In this document: in pieces, positions 8,389-17,695 of the stretch
Layout of the letters: the number at the start of each line of letters is the position of its first letter
Numbering within the stretch: position 1 is the stretch's first letter
Assembly: GCF_017094465.1 (NCBI RefSeq)
Contig: NZ_CP064791.1
Span: forward strand, 620,001 to 684,000
DNA: 64,000 bases
Direction of reading: 5' to 3'
From: Halapricum desulfuricans
Lineage (GTDB): Archaea > Halobacteriota > Halobacteria > Halobacteriales > Haloarculaceae
The notes under the pieces: generated by a model
Seen by the model: only the letters and a program-made list of their open reading frames with translations
Databases searched by the model: none
What the model was told of the DNA's origin: nothing
Program-made: the position numbers and the translations under genes

Positions 8389-10178
8389 TGTGTGGGATCA
8401 TCGGCGCTGTCGGCCGCGGCGTGGAGACGCTGGACGTACTCGTCCACGGGCTCTCGAAGCTCGAATATCGAGGCTACGACTCGGCGGGAGTTGCGCTGGC
8501 CGACGAATCGGTCGATATCTGCAAGAAAGCGGGCGAGATCGACGAACTACGGGGCGCGCTGGAGGGGCGGTCGATCGACGGCAGCGTCGGGATCGGACAC
8601 ACGCGCTGGAGCACGCACGGGCCGCCGACCGACGAGAACGCTCACCCGCATCAGGACTGCTCGAGTGACGTTGCCGTCGTCCACAACGGGATCATCGAGA
8701 ACTACCAGGAGCTCCGTGACGAACTGGCCGCTGCGGGCCACACGTTCCGCTCGGATACGGACACGGAAGTCGTTCCGCACCTCGTCGAGGATGCACTCCG
8801 TGGCGGTGCCGATCCGGAGGCCGCCGTCCGGTCGGCTGTCGGCCGACTCGAAGGCAGCTACGCAGTCGCGGTCGTGATCGCCGGCGTCGATCGAATCTTC
8901 GCCGCACGCAACGATTCGCCGCTGGTGTTGGGCATTGACGATGATGCGTACTATCTCGCGAGTGACGTCCCCGCGTTTCGCGATCACACGGATCGCGTCG
9001 TCTACCTGGACGACGGCGAGTTCACCGTGCTCGGTCCCGACGGCTGGCGGGTCACGACGCTCGCGGGCGAGCCCGTCGAGAAGACGGTCGACACCGTCGA
9101 CTGGGATCCCGAAGAGACCGGCAAGAGCGGCTACGATCACTACATGCTCAAGGAGATCCACGAACAGCCCCGATCGCTCCGCCAGAGTCTCTCGGAGCGA
9201 GTCGACGAACTCGGCGGGTCGGTGGACATCGGCGAACTGGCGGATCTCAACCCGCGTGGCGTCCAGTTTGTCGCCGCCGGGACCTCCTATCACGCGGCAC
9301 TGTACGGGGCCGAGCTGTTCCGACAGGCTGGGATCCCCGCCCAGGCGTTCCGGAGCAGCGAATTCGCCACCTCGCCGCCACCGATCGGCGACGCGCTCGT
9401 GATCGGCGTCACACAGAGCGGAGAGACTGCTGACACGCTCTCGGCGCTTCGGGAGGCACAGCGCCGCGGTGCGCGCACGCTCGGCGTGACGAACGTCGTC
9501 GGCTCGACGGTCGCCCGGGAGTCCGATCACGTCTTCTACATCCGGGCCGGTCCGGAGATCGGCGTCGCCGCGACCAAGACCTTCGCCTCGCAACTGGCCT
9601 CGTTGAACCTGCTGGCACTCGGGATGACCAGCACCGACGGCACTCGCGAAATCATCAGCTCGCTCCGTGATCTCCCCGGACAAGTCCAGGAAGTGCTCGA
9701 CGGATCGGCCGCTCGCGAGGTCGCCGACACGTACGCGGCGTCCGATGCGTACTTCTTCATCGGCCGTGGATTGAACTATCCGGTCGCGCTCGAAGGCGCG
9801 CTGAAGATGAAGGAGATTACGTACAAACACGCGGAGGGCTTCGCCGCCGGTGGGCTGAAACACGGCCCGCTGGCGCTGGTGACCGACCAGACGCCCGTGT
9901 TCGCGGTCGTCACCGGCGACGACGAACTGGCGCAAAAGACCATCGGCAACGTCAAAGAGGTCGAAGCCCGCGACGCACCGGTGATTGCCGTCACTGACGG
10001 CAAAAGCGACGTCGAGCGATACGCCGACCACGTGCTCCGAATTCCCGAAGCGCATCCCCGCACTGCGGCCGTCCTCGCGAACGTCCAGCTCCAGCTCGTC
10101 TCCTATCACACCGCTTCGATTCTCGGTCGGTCGATCGACAAGCCACGCAACCTGGCGAAGAGCGTCACGGTCGAGTAA
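8388..10178 (+). CDS. glmS: Glutamine--fructose-6-phosphate aminotransferase (isomerizing)
   Basis: 596 residues, close to the family's usual length. The N-terminus is MCGIIGAVG with the catalytic Cys2 of the class II glutamine amidotransferase domain (residues 1 to about 220). Two SIS sugar-isomerase domains follow, with AAGTSYHA near residue 297, TQSGETADT and the second with GRGLNYPVALEGALKMKEITY. The C-terminus ends KPRNLAKSVTVE, typical of GlmS. It makes glucosamine-6-phosphate from fructose-6-phosphate and glutamine, feeding GlmU directly upstream. The product is a precursor for surface glycans and glycolipids. Confidence 0.97.
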   Translation: MCGIIGAVGRGVETLDVLVHGLSKLEYRGYDSAGVALADESVDICKKAGEIDELRGALEGRSIDGSVGIGHTRWSTHGPPTDENAHPHQDCSSDVAVVHNGIIENYQELRDELAAAGHTFRSDTDTEVVPHLVEDALRGGADPEAAVRSAVGRLEGSYAVAVVIAGVDRIFAARNDSPLVLGIDDDAYYLASDVPAFRDHTDRVVYLDDGEFTVLGPDGWRVTTLAGEPVEKTVDTVDWDPEETGKSGYDHYMLKEIHEQPRSLRQSLSERVDELGGSVDIGELADLNPRGVQFVAAGTSYHAALYGAELFRQAGIPAQAFRSSEFATSPPPIGDALVIGVTQSGETADTLSALREAQRRGARTLGVTNVVGSTVARESDHVFYIRAGPEIGVAATKTFASQLASLNLLALGMTSTDGTREIISSLRDLPGQVQEVLDGSAAREVADTYAASDAYFFIGRGLNYPVALEGALKMKEITYKHAEGFAAGGLKHGPLALVTDQTPVFAVVTGDDELAQKTIGNVKEVEARDAPVIAVTDGKSDVERYADHVLRIPEAHPRTAAVLANVQLQLVSYHTASILGRSIDKPRNLAKSVTVE

Positions 10179-10321
10179 CGGCCGCGACACCACTGCTGTT
10201 GCCAGCGTCACTCCATTTTCGCCGGACGCGCGTCGTGCCTCCACAGGCGAGCGGATCGAGTGCCTCGGAACCGTCCGGAAACCGTTGTGTTTCTTGTGCG
10301 TTCCTGTTCGATGGTCGGACG

Positions 10322-10441
10322 ATGCCCGAACCAGTCATGTGTCCCGAATGTGGATGGACAGGTACGAGATCGGACCCCGACCGATCCGAGGACGTCCAGC
10401 AGTGTCCGGTCTGCGATACGAACGTCGAGTTCGTCGACTAG
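10322..10441 (+). CDS. Small zinc-ribbon protein
   Basis: 39 residues. Two CxxC knuckles (CPEC at 7-10 and CPVC at 28-31) would bind one zinc ion. A longer frame would need a TTG start at 10199 and adds an unlikely basic segment, so the ATG at 10322 is preferred. Such mini zinc-finger proteins are common in haloarchaea; their partners are mostly unknown. It lies between glmS and a convergent TRAM gene. Confidence 0.6.
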   Translation: MPEPVMCPECGWTGTRSDPDRSEDVQQCPVCDTNVEFVD

Positions 10442-10516
10442 AGGCGGCGTTTTCGCCGACACGCAGCTGACGGCGCTCTGTCCGCCGGCCGCAGAATGAG
10501 AGTGCGATCGACCGGG

Positions 10517-10912
10517 TCAGATATCCTCTTCGATGATTTCGCCCACCGCGAAGTTGGACTTGACTTCCGAGATCTCGACCTTGACGCGGTCGCCGACTTC
10601 GGCACCGGGGACGATGATGACGTAGCCGCGCTCGACGCGCGCGATCCCGTCGCCCTGCTTGCCGATGTCCTCGATTTCGACGTAGCGGATCTCCCCGTTC
10701 TCGACCGGCGGCTGTGGCTCCGAGGGGGTCCCGGTTTCCGTCGTTTTCGCGTCGTCGTCCTCATCGCCTGCGATCAACGCGACGCGATAGGTCTCGTCCG
10801 GATCGATCGATCCGGTCTCGATCTCGCGGCGCGGCACCTCGATCACGTAGCGATCGTCTTCGGCTGATACGTCCGCACTGAACAGACACAGGAGTTTATC
10901 TGAGATCTCCAA
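10517..10912 (-). CDS. TRAM domain protein
   Basis: 131 residues. The start is a TTG at 10912: the protein then begins with EISDKLLCLFSADV, which matches the conserved start of haloarchaeal TRAM proteins, and a TATA-like stretch (TTTCATAATAG) lies about 35 bases upstream. Residues about 1-50 form a small conserved N-terminal part, an acidic linker follows, and residues about 72-131 are a TRAM domain (GDGIARVERGYVIIVPG and GDRVKVEI). TRAM domains bind RNA and occur alone in archaea, where some act as RNA chaperones. It is monocistronic and faces the zinc-ribbon gene. Confidence 0.85.
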   Translation of the reverse strand: MEISDKLLCLFSADVSAEDDRYVIEVPRREIETGSIDPDETYRVALIAGDEDDDAKTTETGTPSEPQPPVENGEIRYVEIEDIGKQGDGIARVERGYVIIVPGAEVGDRVKVEISEVKSNFAVGEIIEEDI

Positions 10913-10973
10913 GGGTAAACCACCGTTCGGTTGATTGTACCCCTCTATTATGAAAGTGCCGCCGAGCGCGGTC

Positions 10974-11648
10974 TCACTCACGCGGTTCCCACGGCGTCCC
11001 GTCGACCTGTTTTGGTCCCTCGGAGTCATAGACGACGATGCCGTCGCCGTCGACCGGGGTGTACTGCTCGCGAACCGCGATTGCCTCCTCGAGCTCTCGG
11101 ATTGCCCGTTCTTTGAGCGTTGCCGCGAGTGCCTCGGCGTCGGGCCTGGAGATATCCCGCCCCAACCCTTCGCATTCGTGGGCCCGGACGAGTCCCGCAC
11201 TATCGACCGCCTCGCCCATCGGCTGGCTCGTGCCACCGAGAGCGAGGCTAAACGGATAGGTCTGACAGATCAGCGGTCGGTTCTGGTGGACCGTACACGC
11301 ACCGACTCCGTCCTTTTCGCGGTAGAACGTACAGTCACCACAGTCGTCGGTCTGGAGCGCCCACTCGAAGGTCTCGCCTTCGGGCCCGTCGTCCCCCTCA
11401 GTCAGGCCGTACGGCATCGGTCTGGCGACGTCACGGAAGTCGTAGTCCTCGCTGTCCTGCAGCGTCCGGATCTCGTCGGGGAAGATGGTTGCCGTGTGTG
11501 GCTCGACTGCATCGCCGTCGTCCGGTGTTTCGGCCGTACAGCAGCCGCCACAGCGAGTACACTCGAAACCGATCGATTCGATGGCGTCGGCCAGTGCGCT
11601 CACGTCTAACTCGCGTGCACGGGCCAACTCGGCTTCGAGATCGTCCAT
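10974..11648 (-). CDS. YkgJ-type cysteine-cluster protein
   Basis: 224 residues from the ATG at 11648. Cysteines group as CTRCGGCC near residue 30, then CGDCTFY, CTVHQNRPLICQTYPF and HECEGLG, the pattern of the YkgJ/Fe-S oxidoreductase-like family (UPF0153), predicted to bind zinc or an Fe-S cluster. The C-terminal third is helical and charged. The exact role of this family is unknown. It is followed closely by the TRAM gene but with a separate promoter likely. Confidence 0.8.
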   Translation of the reverse strand: MDDLEAELARARELDVSALADAIESIGFECTRCGGCCTAETPDDGDAVEPHTATIFPDEIRTLQDSEDYDFRDVARPMPYGLTEGDDGPEGETFEWALQTDDCGDCTFYREKDGVGACTVHQNRPLICQTYPFSLALGGTSQPMGEAVDSAGLVRAHECEGLGRDISRPDAEALAATLKERAIRELEEAIAVREQYTPVDGDGIVVYDSEGPKQVDGTPWEPRE

Positions 11649-11703
11649 ATAGCCATCGAGCGGACCAGAACACAAAAGCGCCGCGTCCGCCGGCCGTTCC
11701 GGA

Positions 11704-11982
11704 CTATCGTTGATCGGCCAGAAAGTACACCTGCTTGCGTGCGTCCCGGAAGCTGTACCGCGAGCCGACCAGGTCGGCCTCGTCCAGGCGGTTCAGGGCG
11801 TATCGGACCGTCCGGTCGGGAAGCAGCGACGCCTCCGCGAGTTCTCCCTGTGACAGCGGCGGGCTGTCTTCTAGTACCTTCGCTACGAGCTTCGCGCTCG
11901 GCGGCAGCTCCTTGAGTCGGTCGCGAACGGTGCTGTCAGTGAAGCTAACCTCCGGGCGCACGCCTTCGGTAGTCGTACTCAT
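11704..11982 (-). CDS. Winged-helix transcriptional regulator (MarR-like)
   Basis: 92 residues. A winged helix spans about residues 25-88: PPSAKLVAKVLED, then LSQGELAEASLLPDRTVRYALNRLDEADLV as recognition helix and a wing ending in KQVYFLADQ. The family is a common small regulator in haloarchaea. A TATA-like AATATA lies about 30 bases before the start on the minus strand. Its target is unknown. Confidence 0.82.
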   Translation of the reverse strand: MSTTTEGVRPEVSFTDSTVRDRLKELPPSAKLVAKVLEDSPPLSQGELAEASLLPDRTVRYALNRLDEADLVGSRYSFRDARKQVYFLADQR

Positions 11983-12251
11983 ACACCCAACTCGATCACC
12001 GTCACTGGTAAAACTTGTCTATATTCATATGCAAAGAATACTATCTATATAAGGTCTATTGAGACTCCTGTGTGAGTTGCACCTTCATACCATACTGCCG
12101 AACGCACGCGAGGCCGTCCGCTCGCTGGTCCGTTTCGGATGGATCGCTGTGACGATTTTCCGCCCTGATCGCAGGCGGCCGACACGGAAGGGTCTTACAG
12201 CAATCCGTATCAGTATCGTTTTATTCCTACGCTGAGGACATTCCTGACACC
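11983..12251. other. Divergent promoter region
   Basis: About 270 bases between two divergent genes. A/T-rich stretches near 12022-12055 serve the minus-strand regulator, and TTTTATT at 12219-12225 sits about 30 bases before the methyltransferase start. No gene seen. Confidence 0.45.
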
Positions 12252-12956
12252 GTGAAAGGACAGGAGTGGTACCAGGCCGACGACATCGCCGAGGAGTACG
12301 AGGAGAAGCGCTTCTCGCGTGGTGGCCGCCTGATCGACCGGCGGGAGAAACAGGCTGTGTTAGATGCGATCGGACCGGTCGAGGATACCGATGTGCTGGA
12401 GATCGCCTGCGGGACGGGTCGGTTTACCGTGATGCTGGCTGAACGCGGTGCGGACGTCGTCGGACTGGACATTTCGGGCCCGATGCTCAAGCAGGGCCGT
12501 CAGAAGGCTCAGGCTGCCGGCGTCAGTGATCACCTCGAGCTCATGCGCGGCGACGCGGGCCGTCTGCCGTTCCCCGACGATCACTTCGACGCCGTGATCG
12601 CGATGCGGTTCTTCCATCTCGCCGATACGCCCGCGTCGTTCCTGAGTGAAATGCGTCGGGTCTCGCGTGAGGTCGTCTTCTTCGATACGTTCAATCGCTT
12701 CTCGACGCGTTCGATCTACAACTGGGCGCTGCCGATGGGGTCGCGGCTGTACTCGCGGTGGGAGGTCAACCGACTGCTCGACGACGTCGGACTACAACTG
12801 GTCAACGGCGAACACGATTTCGTCCTGCCGTACGGGTTCTACCGGCAGATTCCCAATAGCACGGCCTCGACGTTTCGGAAAATCGATACGACACTCGGAT
12901 CGCTACCCTTTGGCGATCGACTCGCGTCGGTCTCTTACTGGGCCTGCGAAGTCTGA
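12252..12956 (+). CDS. Class I SAM-dependent methyltransferase
   Basis: 234 residues from a GTG that lies about 30 bases after a TATA-like TTTTATT. Motif I for SAM binding is VLEIACGTGRFT (residues about 49-60), followed by the acidic end of strand 2 (VVGLDIS) and LPFPDDHFDAVIAMRFFHL, the pattern of the Methyltransf_11 group. The C-terminal part (NWALPMGSRLYSRWEVNRLL) is substrate-specific and not informative. Methyl acceptor unknown; UbiE/menaquinone-type or lipid substrates are possible but not shown. Confidence 0.82.
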   Translation: MKGQEWYQADDIAEEYEEKRFSRGGRLIDRREKQAVLDAIGPVEDTDVLEIACGTGRFTVMLAERGADVVGLDISGPMLKQGRQKAQAAGVSDHLELMRGDAGRLPFPDDHFDAVIAMRFFHLADTPASFLSEMRRVSREVVFFDTFNRFSTRSIYNWALPMGSRLYSRWEVNRLLDDVGLQLVNGEHDFVLPYGFYRQIPNSTASTFRKIDTTLGSLPFGDRLASVSYWACEV

Positions 12957-13048
12957 CCCACCGGCTCGTCAGCTGACTGTCCTGCACCTTCGAGCCACCG
13001 GACAGTGATGGACGTACTACTATCATCGTGGGCCGCATATGGCCGGCA

Positions 13049-14617
13049 ATGACGGATCTGGCCGATCTGGTGGCGCGCTCGCTCGATCCTGCCACGCGCG
13101 AGACGTTCGACAGCCGCGTCCGAGAGCAGACGGACTTCCTCTACCAGCAATTCGAGACGGGAGCACTGGATAACGACGGCTTCGCGATCGGGCTCGAGAT
13201 GGAGGTGTACGCGGTCGCCGGAGAACCCGGGAGCGGTGGCGGCCCCGTTCTCCCGACCGAACAGAGTCGGCTCCACCAGATCCCGGGGAGCATCTTCGAG
13301 GATACTGACGCGGTCAGCAAGGAGCTGGGCCTGCACAACGCCGAGATCAACACCGATCCGAATACGTTTGATTCGGCCGGCCTGGACGCGCAATCGACCG
13401 CGATCGAGATGGAAACCGCGAAGGCTCGTGCGGCCGCGGGCGAGGAGAACTGTGCGCTCGTTCTCGATGCGATGTGGACGATCCCGCCGGACCCTGCAAC
13501 CGTCGAGTATCTCTCGGCGACGACGGACATCGACGGCGTCAGGCTGGCGACGAACATGCGGACCGACCCGCGATACGTAGCGATCGACAACGATCTGCTC
13601 GAACGCGCCGACGGTTCGATCGAGCTGTCGGTCCCGGGGGTCGAGCAGTCGTTCCCTTCGATCCTCGTCGAATCGCTGGCCACGTCGATCCAACCGCACC
13701 TGCAGATCCCGCAGTCGGCGGCCTTCCCCGAGTATTACAACGTCGCGATCCGGACGATGGGGCCGCTCGTGGCGCTTGCGAGCAACTCCCCGTTTCTCCC
13801 TGCGGACCTCTACACCGACGTGGACGACCCCTTCGAACTGATCGAGCGGACCCATCACGAACTCCGGATCGCCGTTTTCGAGCAGTCAGTCAACGTCACG
13901 GAAAACCCGAAGGTGCGGGTCCCCGAGGATCTCGATACCGTGACCGAGGTCGTCGACCGGGTGCGCGAGGACGACGTCGTCGCGCCGTTTCTCAGCGACT
14001 GGCTCGATACCGGCGGCGGGGCCGAGTACACGGACAACTACTGGGAGTTCGAACACAAGCGCGGCACCTACTGGCGGTGGGTACGGTGTGTCATCGGTGG
14101 CGATCCCGTCGAGGGAGCCGGCGACGAACGCTCGGTTCGCATCGAGTACCGCCCGCTCCCCACACAGCCGACAGTCCCCGACGTCGTCGGCCTGCAGGCG
14201 CTGACAGCCGGGTTGATACGGGGGCTGGTCGCCGCCGAGCACCCGCTTGCTGACCTGCCGTGGCACGCCGCAGAATCGTCGTTCTACGCGGCCGCCCGGG
14301 ACGGGCTCGACGCCGATCTGGCCTGGCTGACCGCCGACGGCGAGCGGACGACCGACCCGGACGAGATATTCGCCGAGATATTCGAGTACGCCGAGTACGG
14401 ACTCGACGTCCAGGGGATCGACGAGCGGACGGCCGCGTCGTATCTCGACCCGATCCGAACGCGGTGGCGCACGGGGAGGACGCCTAGTGGCTGGAAGAAA
14501 GCCCGCGTTCGCGAGCACCTCCACGACGGAATCGATCTACCGACCGCGATCGAGCGGATGCAACGGGAGTACATCCGGCGGAGTCGCGAAACCGAGTCAT
14601 TCGCCGAGTGGATCTGA
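13049..14617 (+). CDS. GCS2 family glutamate-cysteine ligase-like protein
   Basis: 522 residues from the ATG at 13049. The segment GFAIGLEMEVYAV, then HNAEINTDP and a later NYWEFEHKRGTYWRWVR fit the carboxylate-amine ligase family 2 fold (glutamate-cysteine ligase and relatives). Haloarchaea use gamma-glutamylcysteine as their main thiol, and a shorter GCS2 protein makes it; this one is longer and may use a different amine or acid substrate. It is convergent with the kinase gene downstream (23 bases apart). Confidence 0.68.
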   Translation: MTDLADLVARSLDPATRETFDSRVREQTDFLYQQFETGALDNDGFAIGLEMEVYAVAGEPGSGGGPVLPTEQSRLHQIPGSIFEDTDAVSKELGLHNAEINTDPNTFDSAGLDAQSTAIEMETAKARAAAGEENCALVLDAMWTIPPDPATVEYLSATTDIDGVRLATNMRTDPRYVAIDNDLLERADGSIELSVPGVEQSFPSILVESLATSIQPHLQIPQSAAFPEYYNVAIRTMGPLVALASNSPFLPADLYTDVDDPFELIERTHHELRIAVFEQSVNVTENPKVRVPEDLDTVTEVVDRVREDDVVAPFLSDWLDTGGGAEYTDNYWEFEHKRGTYWRWVRCVIGGDPVEGAGDERSVRIEYRPLPTQPTVPDVVGLQALTAGLIRGLVAAEHPLADLPWHAAESSFYAAARDGLDADLAWLTADGERTTDPDEIFAEIFEYAEYGLDVQGIDERTAASYLDPIRTRWRTGRTPSGWKKARVREHLHDGIDLPTAIERMQREYIRRSRETESFAEWI

Positions 14618-14640
14618 CCGCCTCGAAACGACTTCCGTCC

Positions 14641-16065
14641 CTATCCGCCCGTTTCGGCGCGAGCGCTATCACTACTGACGATATCGACGTCGGTGATCTC
14701 GAACCGTGCGCCGCCGTGCTCGCTGTCCGTGATCTTGATCTCCCAGTCGTGTGCCTCGACGATCTGTCGGACGATCGCCAGCCCGAAGCCCGTCCCGTCG
14801 CGCTCCGTCGAGTAGCCCGTCTCGAAGACGGCTTCCCGGTCATCCGCGGGGATCCCGACGCCGTCGTCGGCGACGTACAAGCCGTCGTCCAGCCTGCCGA
14901 CCGTGACCGTCACGTCGGTGCCGCCGTGCTGGTCGGCGTTCCTGAACAGGTTCTCCAGCAGCGTCGTCAGGCGCTTCGGATCGGCCCGTACTGTCGGTGT
15001 CTCGTCGACGACGAGGGCGGCATTGCGCGTTTCGACGCTGTTCCAGCACTGCGTGACGACCTCCCGTAGCTGTACCGGCTCGATTTCACCGACGACCGCT
15101 CCCTGTTGGGCCAGCGACAGCAGATCCGTGATGAGATCGTCCATGCGTTCTAGTTCCACCTCGATATCTTCGAGATGAGGGCTGTCACAGTCGTCTCTGA
15201 CCAATTCCAGCCGACCGCTCGCCACGTTCAGCGGGTTCCGGAGGTCGTGCGAGACGAACCCGGCGAACTCCTCGAGGCGATCGCGCTTCTGTCTCAACTC
15301 CCGCTCCGTTTCTTTCAACTCGGACACGTCCCGACAGATCGCGATCGTGCCGTCCACGCGTCCGTTCTCGTCGTAGTGTGGATACCGAAGCGTCGAGAAC
15401 CATCGCTCGTCTCGTTTCGGGAACGCCGGCCGGATCTCGTACTGTAGTGCCGTCTCCTCTTCGATGACTCGCCTCTTGTTCGACTCGATCGTTTCGGCGG
15501 CGTGCTCGTCCATAAACGCGTACTCGTCAGTACCGATCAGGTCCGATTTCGACATGTCCGCGTAGTCCGCGACGGCCTCGTTGACGATCTCGAACTCGCC
15601 GTCCCGGTTCTGAAACATCACCGGATCGTCGAGTTCTTTGATGATGTCACCGAGCAATAGATTTCGCTTTTCGACGTGATACCGCTCGACCTCCGTTTTC
15701 ACGGCGTCGGCCAGTTCCGTTACCTGTGTGTCCTGTTTCCGCAGATATCGATTAGCACCGCGGTTCAGAGCCGAGATCGCAGCGTCTTCGCTGCTCTCCG
15801 AGGTGAACACGATAAACGGGATCTCGCTTGCTCGTTCCTCTCTGATGGTCTCCAGGAGTGACAGTCCGTCCCCTTCCGGGAGTCGGTATTCGGAGACGAC
15901 AGCGTCGTATTCCCGCTCGGCCAACCGATCGAGCGCCTCACTCGCCGACGGTACCGTCTCAGCCGCCAGTCGATCGTCCGCCCGTGATAGGGTCTCCCCG
16001 ATCGCCGTCGCAGCTTCGGGATCGTCGACGATAATCACTTCGAGCGACGGACTCATCTCCCCCAT
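14641..16065 (-). CDS. Receiver-PAS-histidine kinase with altered receiver
   Basis: 474 residues; a second ATG nine bases further in (16056) is also possible. Residues 8-125 are a receiver-like domain with the acidic pair (VDD), Thr88 and Lys110. However, the residue aligning with the phospho-acceptor Asp is Glu59 (VVSEYRLP). Residues about 135-255 form a PAS domain (GEFEIVNEAV to DVSELKETE). Then come HisKA with His273 (FVSHDLRNPLN), the N box (LENLFRNADQHGG), G1 (VADDGVGIP) and G2 (GTGFGLAI). No membrane segment is visible, so it should sense a cytoplasmic signal. No partner regulator lies nearby. Confidence 0.9.
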   Translation of the reverse strand: MGEMSPSLEVIIVDDPEAATAIGETLSRADDRLAAETVPSASEALDRLAEREYDAVVSEYRLPEGDGLSLLETIREERASEIPFIVFTSESSEDAAISALNRGANRYLRKQDTQVTELADAVKTEVERYHVEKRNLLLGDIIKELDDPVMFQNRDGEFEIVNEAVADYADMSKSDLIGTDEYAFMDEHAAETIESNKRRVIEEETALQYEIRPAFPKRDERWFSTLRYPHYDENGRVDGTIAICRDVSELKETERELRQKRDRLEEFAGFVSHDLRNPLNVASGRLELVRDDCDSPHLEDIEVELERMDDLITDLLSLAQQGAVVGEIEPVQLREVVTQCWNSVETRNAALVVDETPTVRADPKRLTTLLENLFRNADQHGGTDVTVTVGRLDDGLYVADDGVGIPADDREAVFETGYSTERDGTGFGLAIVRQIVEAHDWEIKITDSEHGGARFEITDVDIVSSDSARAETGG

Positions 16066-16209
16066 CTACACACTATCACTCTTTAAACGCCCGTATTCCG
16101 ATACCAGGTTTGATATTATCCGGCAACATGTCACCCCTCCGTCCTCTCTGACTGATCTCTTGACCACGACTATGGCGCTGTCTATCATCGGCAATATCGC
16201 GAATTGCCG

Positions 16210-17106
16210 CTAGATCCCATATACCGTCACAGTCCAGAAACTCTCGAAGGCCTGATCCAGTGCCGGTTCGGGGTCACCGGTGGCATCAACGGTAGCGGTC
16301 GCATCGGCAGCGTCGGCCACCGCACCGAGGACGCTTCGCTCACCGACGACGAAAAGCGGCGCGTCCGCCGGCCGTTCCTTGAGTGCTTCCTGACACCGTT
16401 CGAGGTGCGTGTCGATCTGTCCGTCGCGGATCCGCTCGAACCGCGACTGCGAGAACCCGCCCTTGGAGTGGTTGCTCTTGAGTTCGCTGTCGAACCCGTG
16501 AAAGGCCGTCCGTTTGCGCCCCTCGTAGACGCCCATCGCGAACAGGTCGGACCGGACGAGCGCGAGCGTGAACTCCCCCGTCGGCTCGAACCACGATCGA
16601 TCGATGTCGACGCTGTCGTCCCATTTCGCGAACGGCTCGGGCGGGTTCGGTACGTCGAAGGCGACGCTTACCATGCCGGCGTCATCGGTCACGGCCAGAC
16701 AGGGCGCGGCACGCGAGACCAGCGCCGCACGCTCGCCGAACCCGTCTCTGAGAGCCCGCGGGGTCCCGTGGTCGTCCGTAAGGACGGCCGTGAGGATGCT
16801 CTGTTCGTCCCCCTCGATCGAGAGCAGCCGGTCGAGGATCGCTTCGACTCGGGTCGGTGAGAATTGCTCACGCCGCCGATACTCGATCGAGCGCTCGCCC
16901 GCTTCGAGACGCTCGATTCGGTCCCGCAACTGCGTGATCTTGTCTTCGAGTTCGTTGACGCGTCGTTCGGCAGCCTGTCTGTCGGTGACGGCGTCCTTGC
17001 GACGCTTTCGCTCGGCATCGAGTTGTTCCGAAAGCTGGGACTTCTCGTCTTCGAGCGCTTCGATGCGCTCTTTGAGTTCGGCACGACCGAACAACTCGTC
17101 GAACAT
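16210..17106 (-). CDS. Vms1/ANKZF1-like peptidyl-tRNA hydrolase (VLRF1 domain)
   Basis: 298 residues from the ATG at 17106. Residues about 8-75 form a strong coiled coil. The rest is an eRF1-like fold; the loop NHSKGGFSQSRFER carries Gln220 in the place of the catalytic Gln of the GGQ-like loop of Vms1-type release factors. In eukaryotes Vms1 cuts nascent chains from tRNA on stalled 60S subunits; archaeal members are thought to do a similar ribosome-rescue job. The gene is 25 bases downstream of a DUF5802 gene and may share its transcript. Confidence 0.78.
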   Translation of the reverse strand: MFDELFGRAELKERIEALEDEKSQLSEQLDAERKRRKDAVTDRQAAERRVNELEDKITQLRDRIERLEAGERSIEYRRREQFSPTRVEAILDRLLSIEGDEQSILTAVLTDDHGTPRALRDGFGERAALVSRAAPCLAVTDDAGMVSVAFDVPNPPEPFAKWDDSVDIDRSWFEPTGEFTLALVRSDLFAMGVYEGRKRTAFHGFDSELKSNHSKGGFSQSRFERIRDGQIDTHLERCQEALKERPADAPLFVVGERSVLGAVADAADATATVDATGDPEPALDQAFESFWTVTVYGI

Positions 17107-17131
17107 ACCCGGGGTCGGGGCGCGAAGGCGC

Positions 17132-17491
17132 TTAAATCCCGGTCTGATCGGGCAGGGACTGTTCCATCTCGAGTAGCTGTGCGGCCCGATCGGCCTTCGC
17201 CAGGAAGACCTCCTTGAGTGCGGGCGGGTTCCGGACCCGCGTGCTGTCGTCGAGCACTTCCGGGGGGACGGCGAGCGTGTCCGCCGGAACGCCACTCCCG
17301 CCGTGGACCTGGAAGTGCCGGGTCCCGAGTTTCATCACGAGTGGCTTCCCCGATGCAATGGCTCTCTCGCCATCGTATAGTTGCGTGGCGATTTGCTCGT
17401 ACTGCTCGCGGCACAGCGCTGCCGACTGCTGGTCCTGGGGCTCGACGTACAGCCGTCCGAGATAATACCCCCGGGAGAACTGTTCGAACAT
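17132..17491 (-). CDS. DUF5802-type haloarchaeal protein
   Basis: 119 residues from the ATG at 17491, which gives the conserved start MFEQFSRGYYLGRLYVEP. Other recognisable segments are LVMKLGTRHFQVHG, GVPADTLAVP and the C-terminal PALKEVFLAKADRAAQLL. The family is widespread in haloarchaea and has no known function. It sits just before the Vms1-like gene. Confidence 0.78.
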   Translation of the reverse strand: MFEQFSRGYYLGRLYVEPQDQQSAALCREQYEQIATQLYDGERAIASGKPLVMKLGTRHFQVHGGSGVPADTLAVPPEVLDDSTRVRNPPALKEVFLAKADRAAQLLEMEQSLPDQTGI

Positions 17492-17695
17492 TCTATGCGT
17501 GTCTATCTCACACATGGATACGAATAAGTCTTCCGCGGCGTACGGTCGACCACGCTGAGCCACGCTTTGCCTAGTTGTAATCTATGTATAGCACATATTG
17601 AACTCTCTAAGCGATTTTGTGGGCGTCTCATTCGGTATTGAACAGTCCGAACGAACGTCCGGGTTTTTAGGCGATCCAGCCGAAGCATCGTCGTA

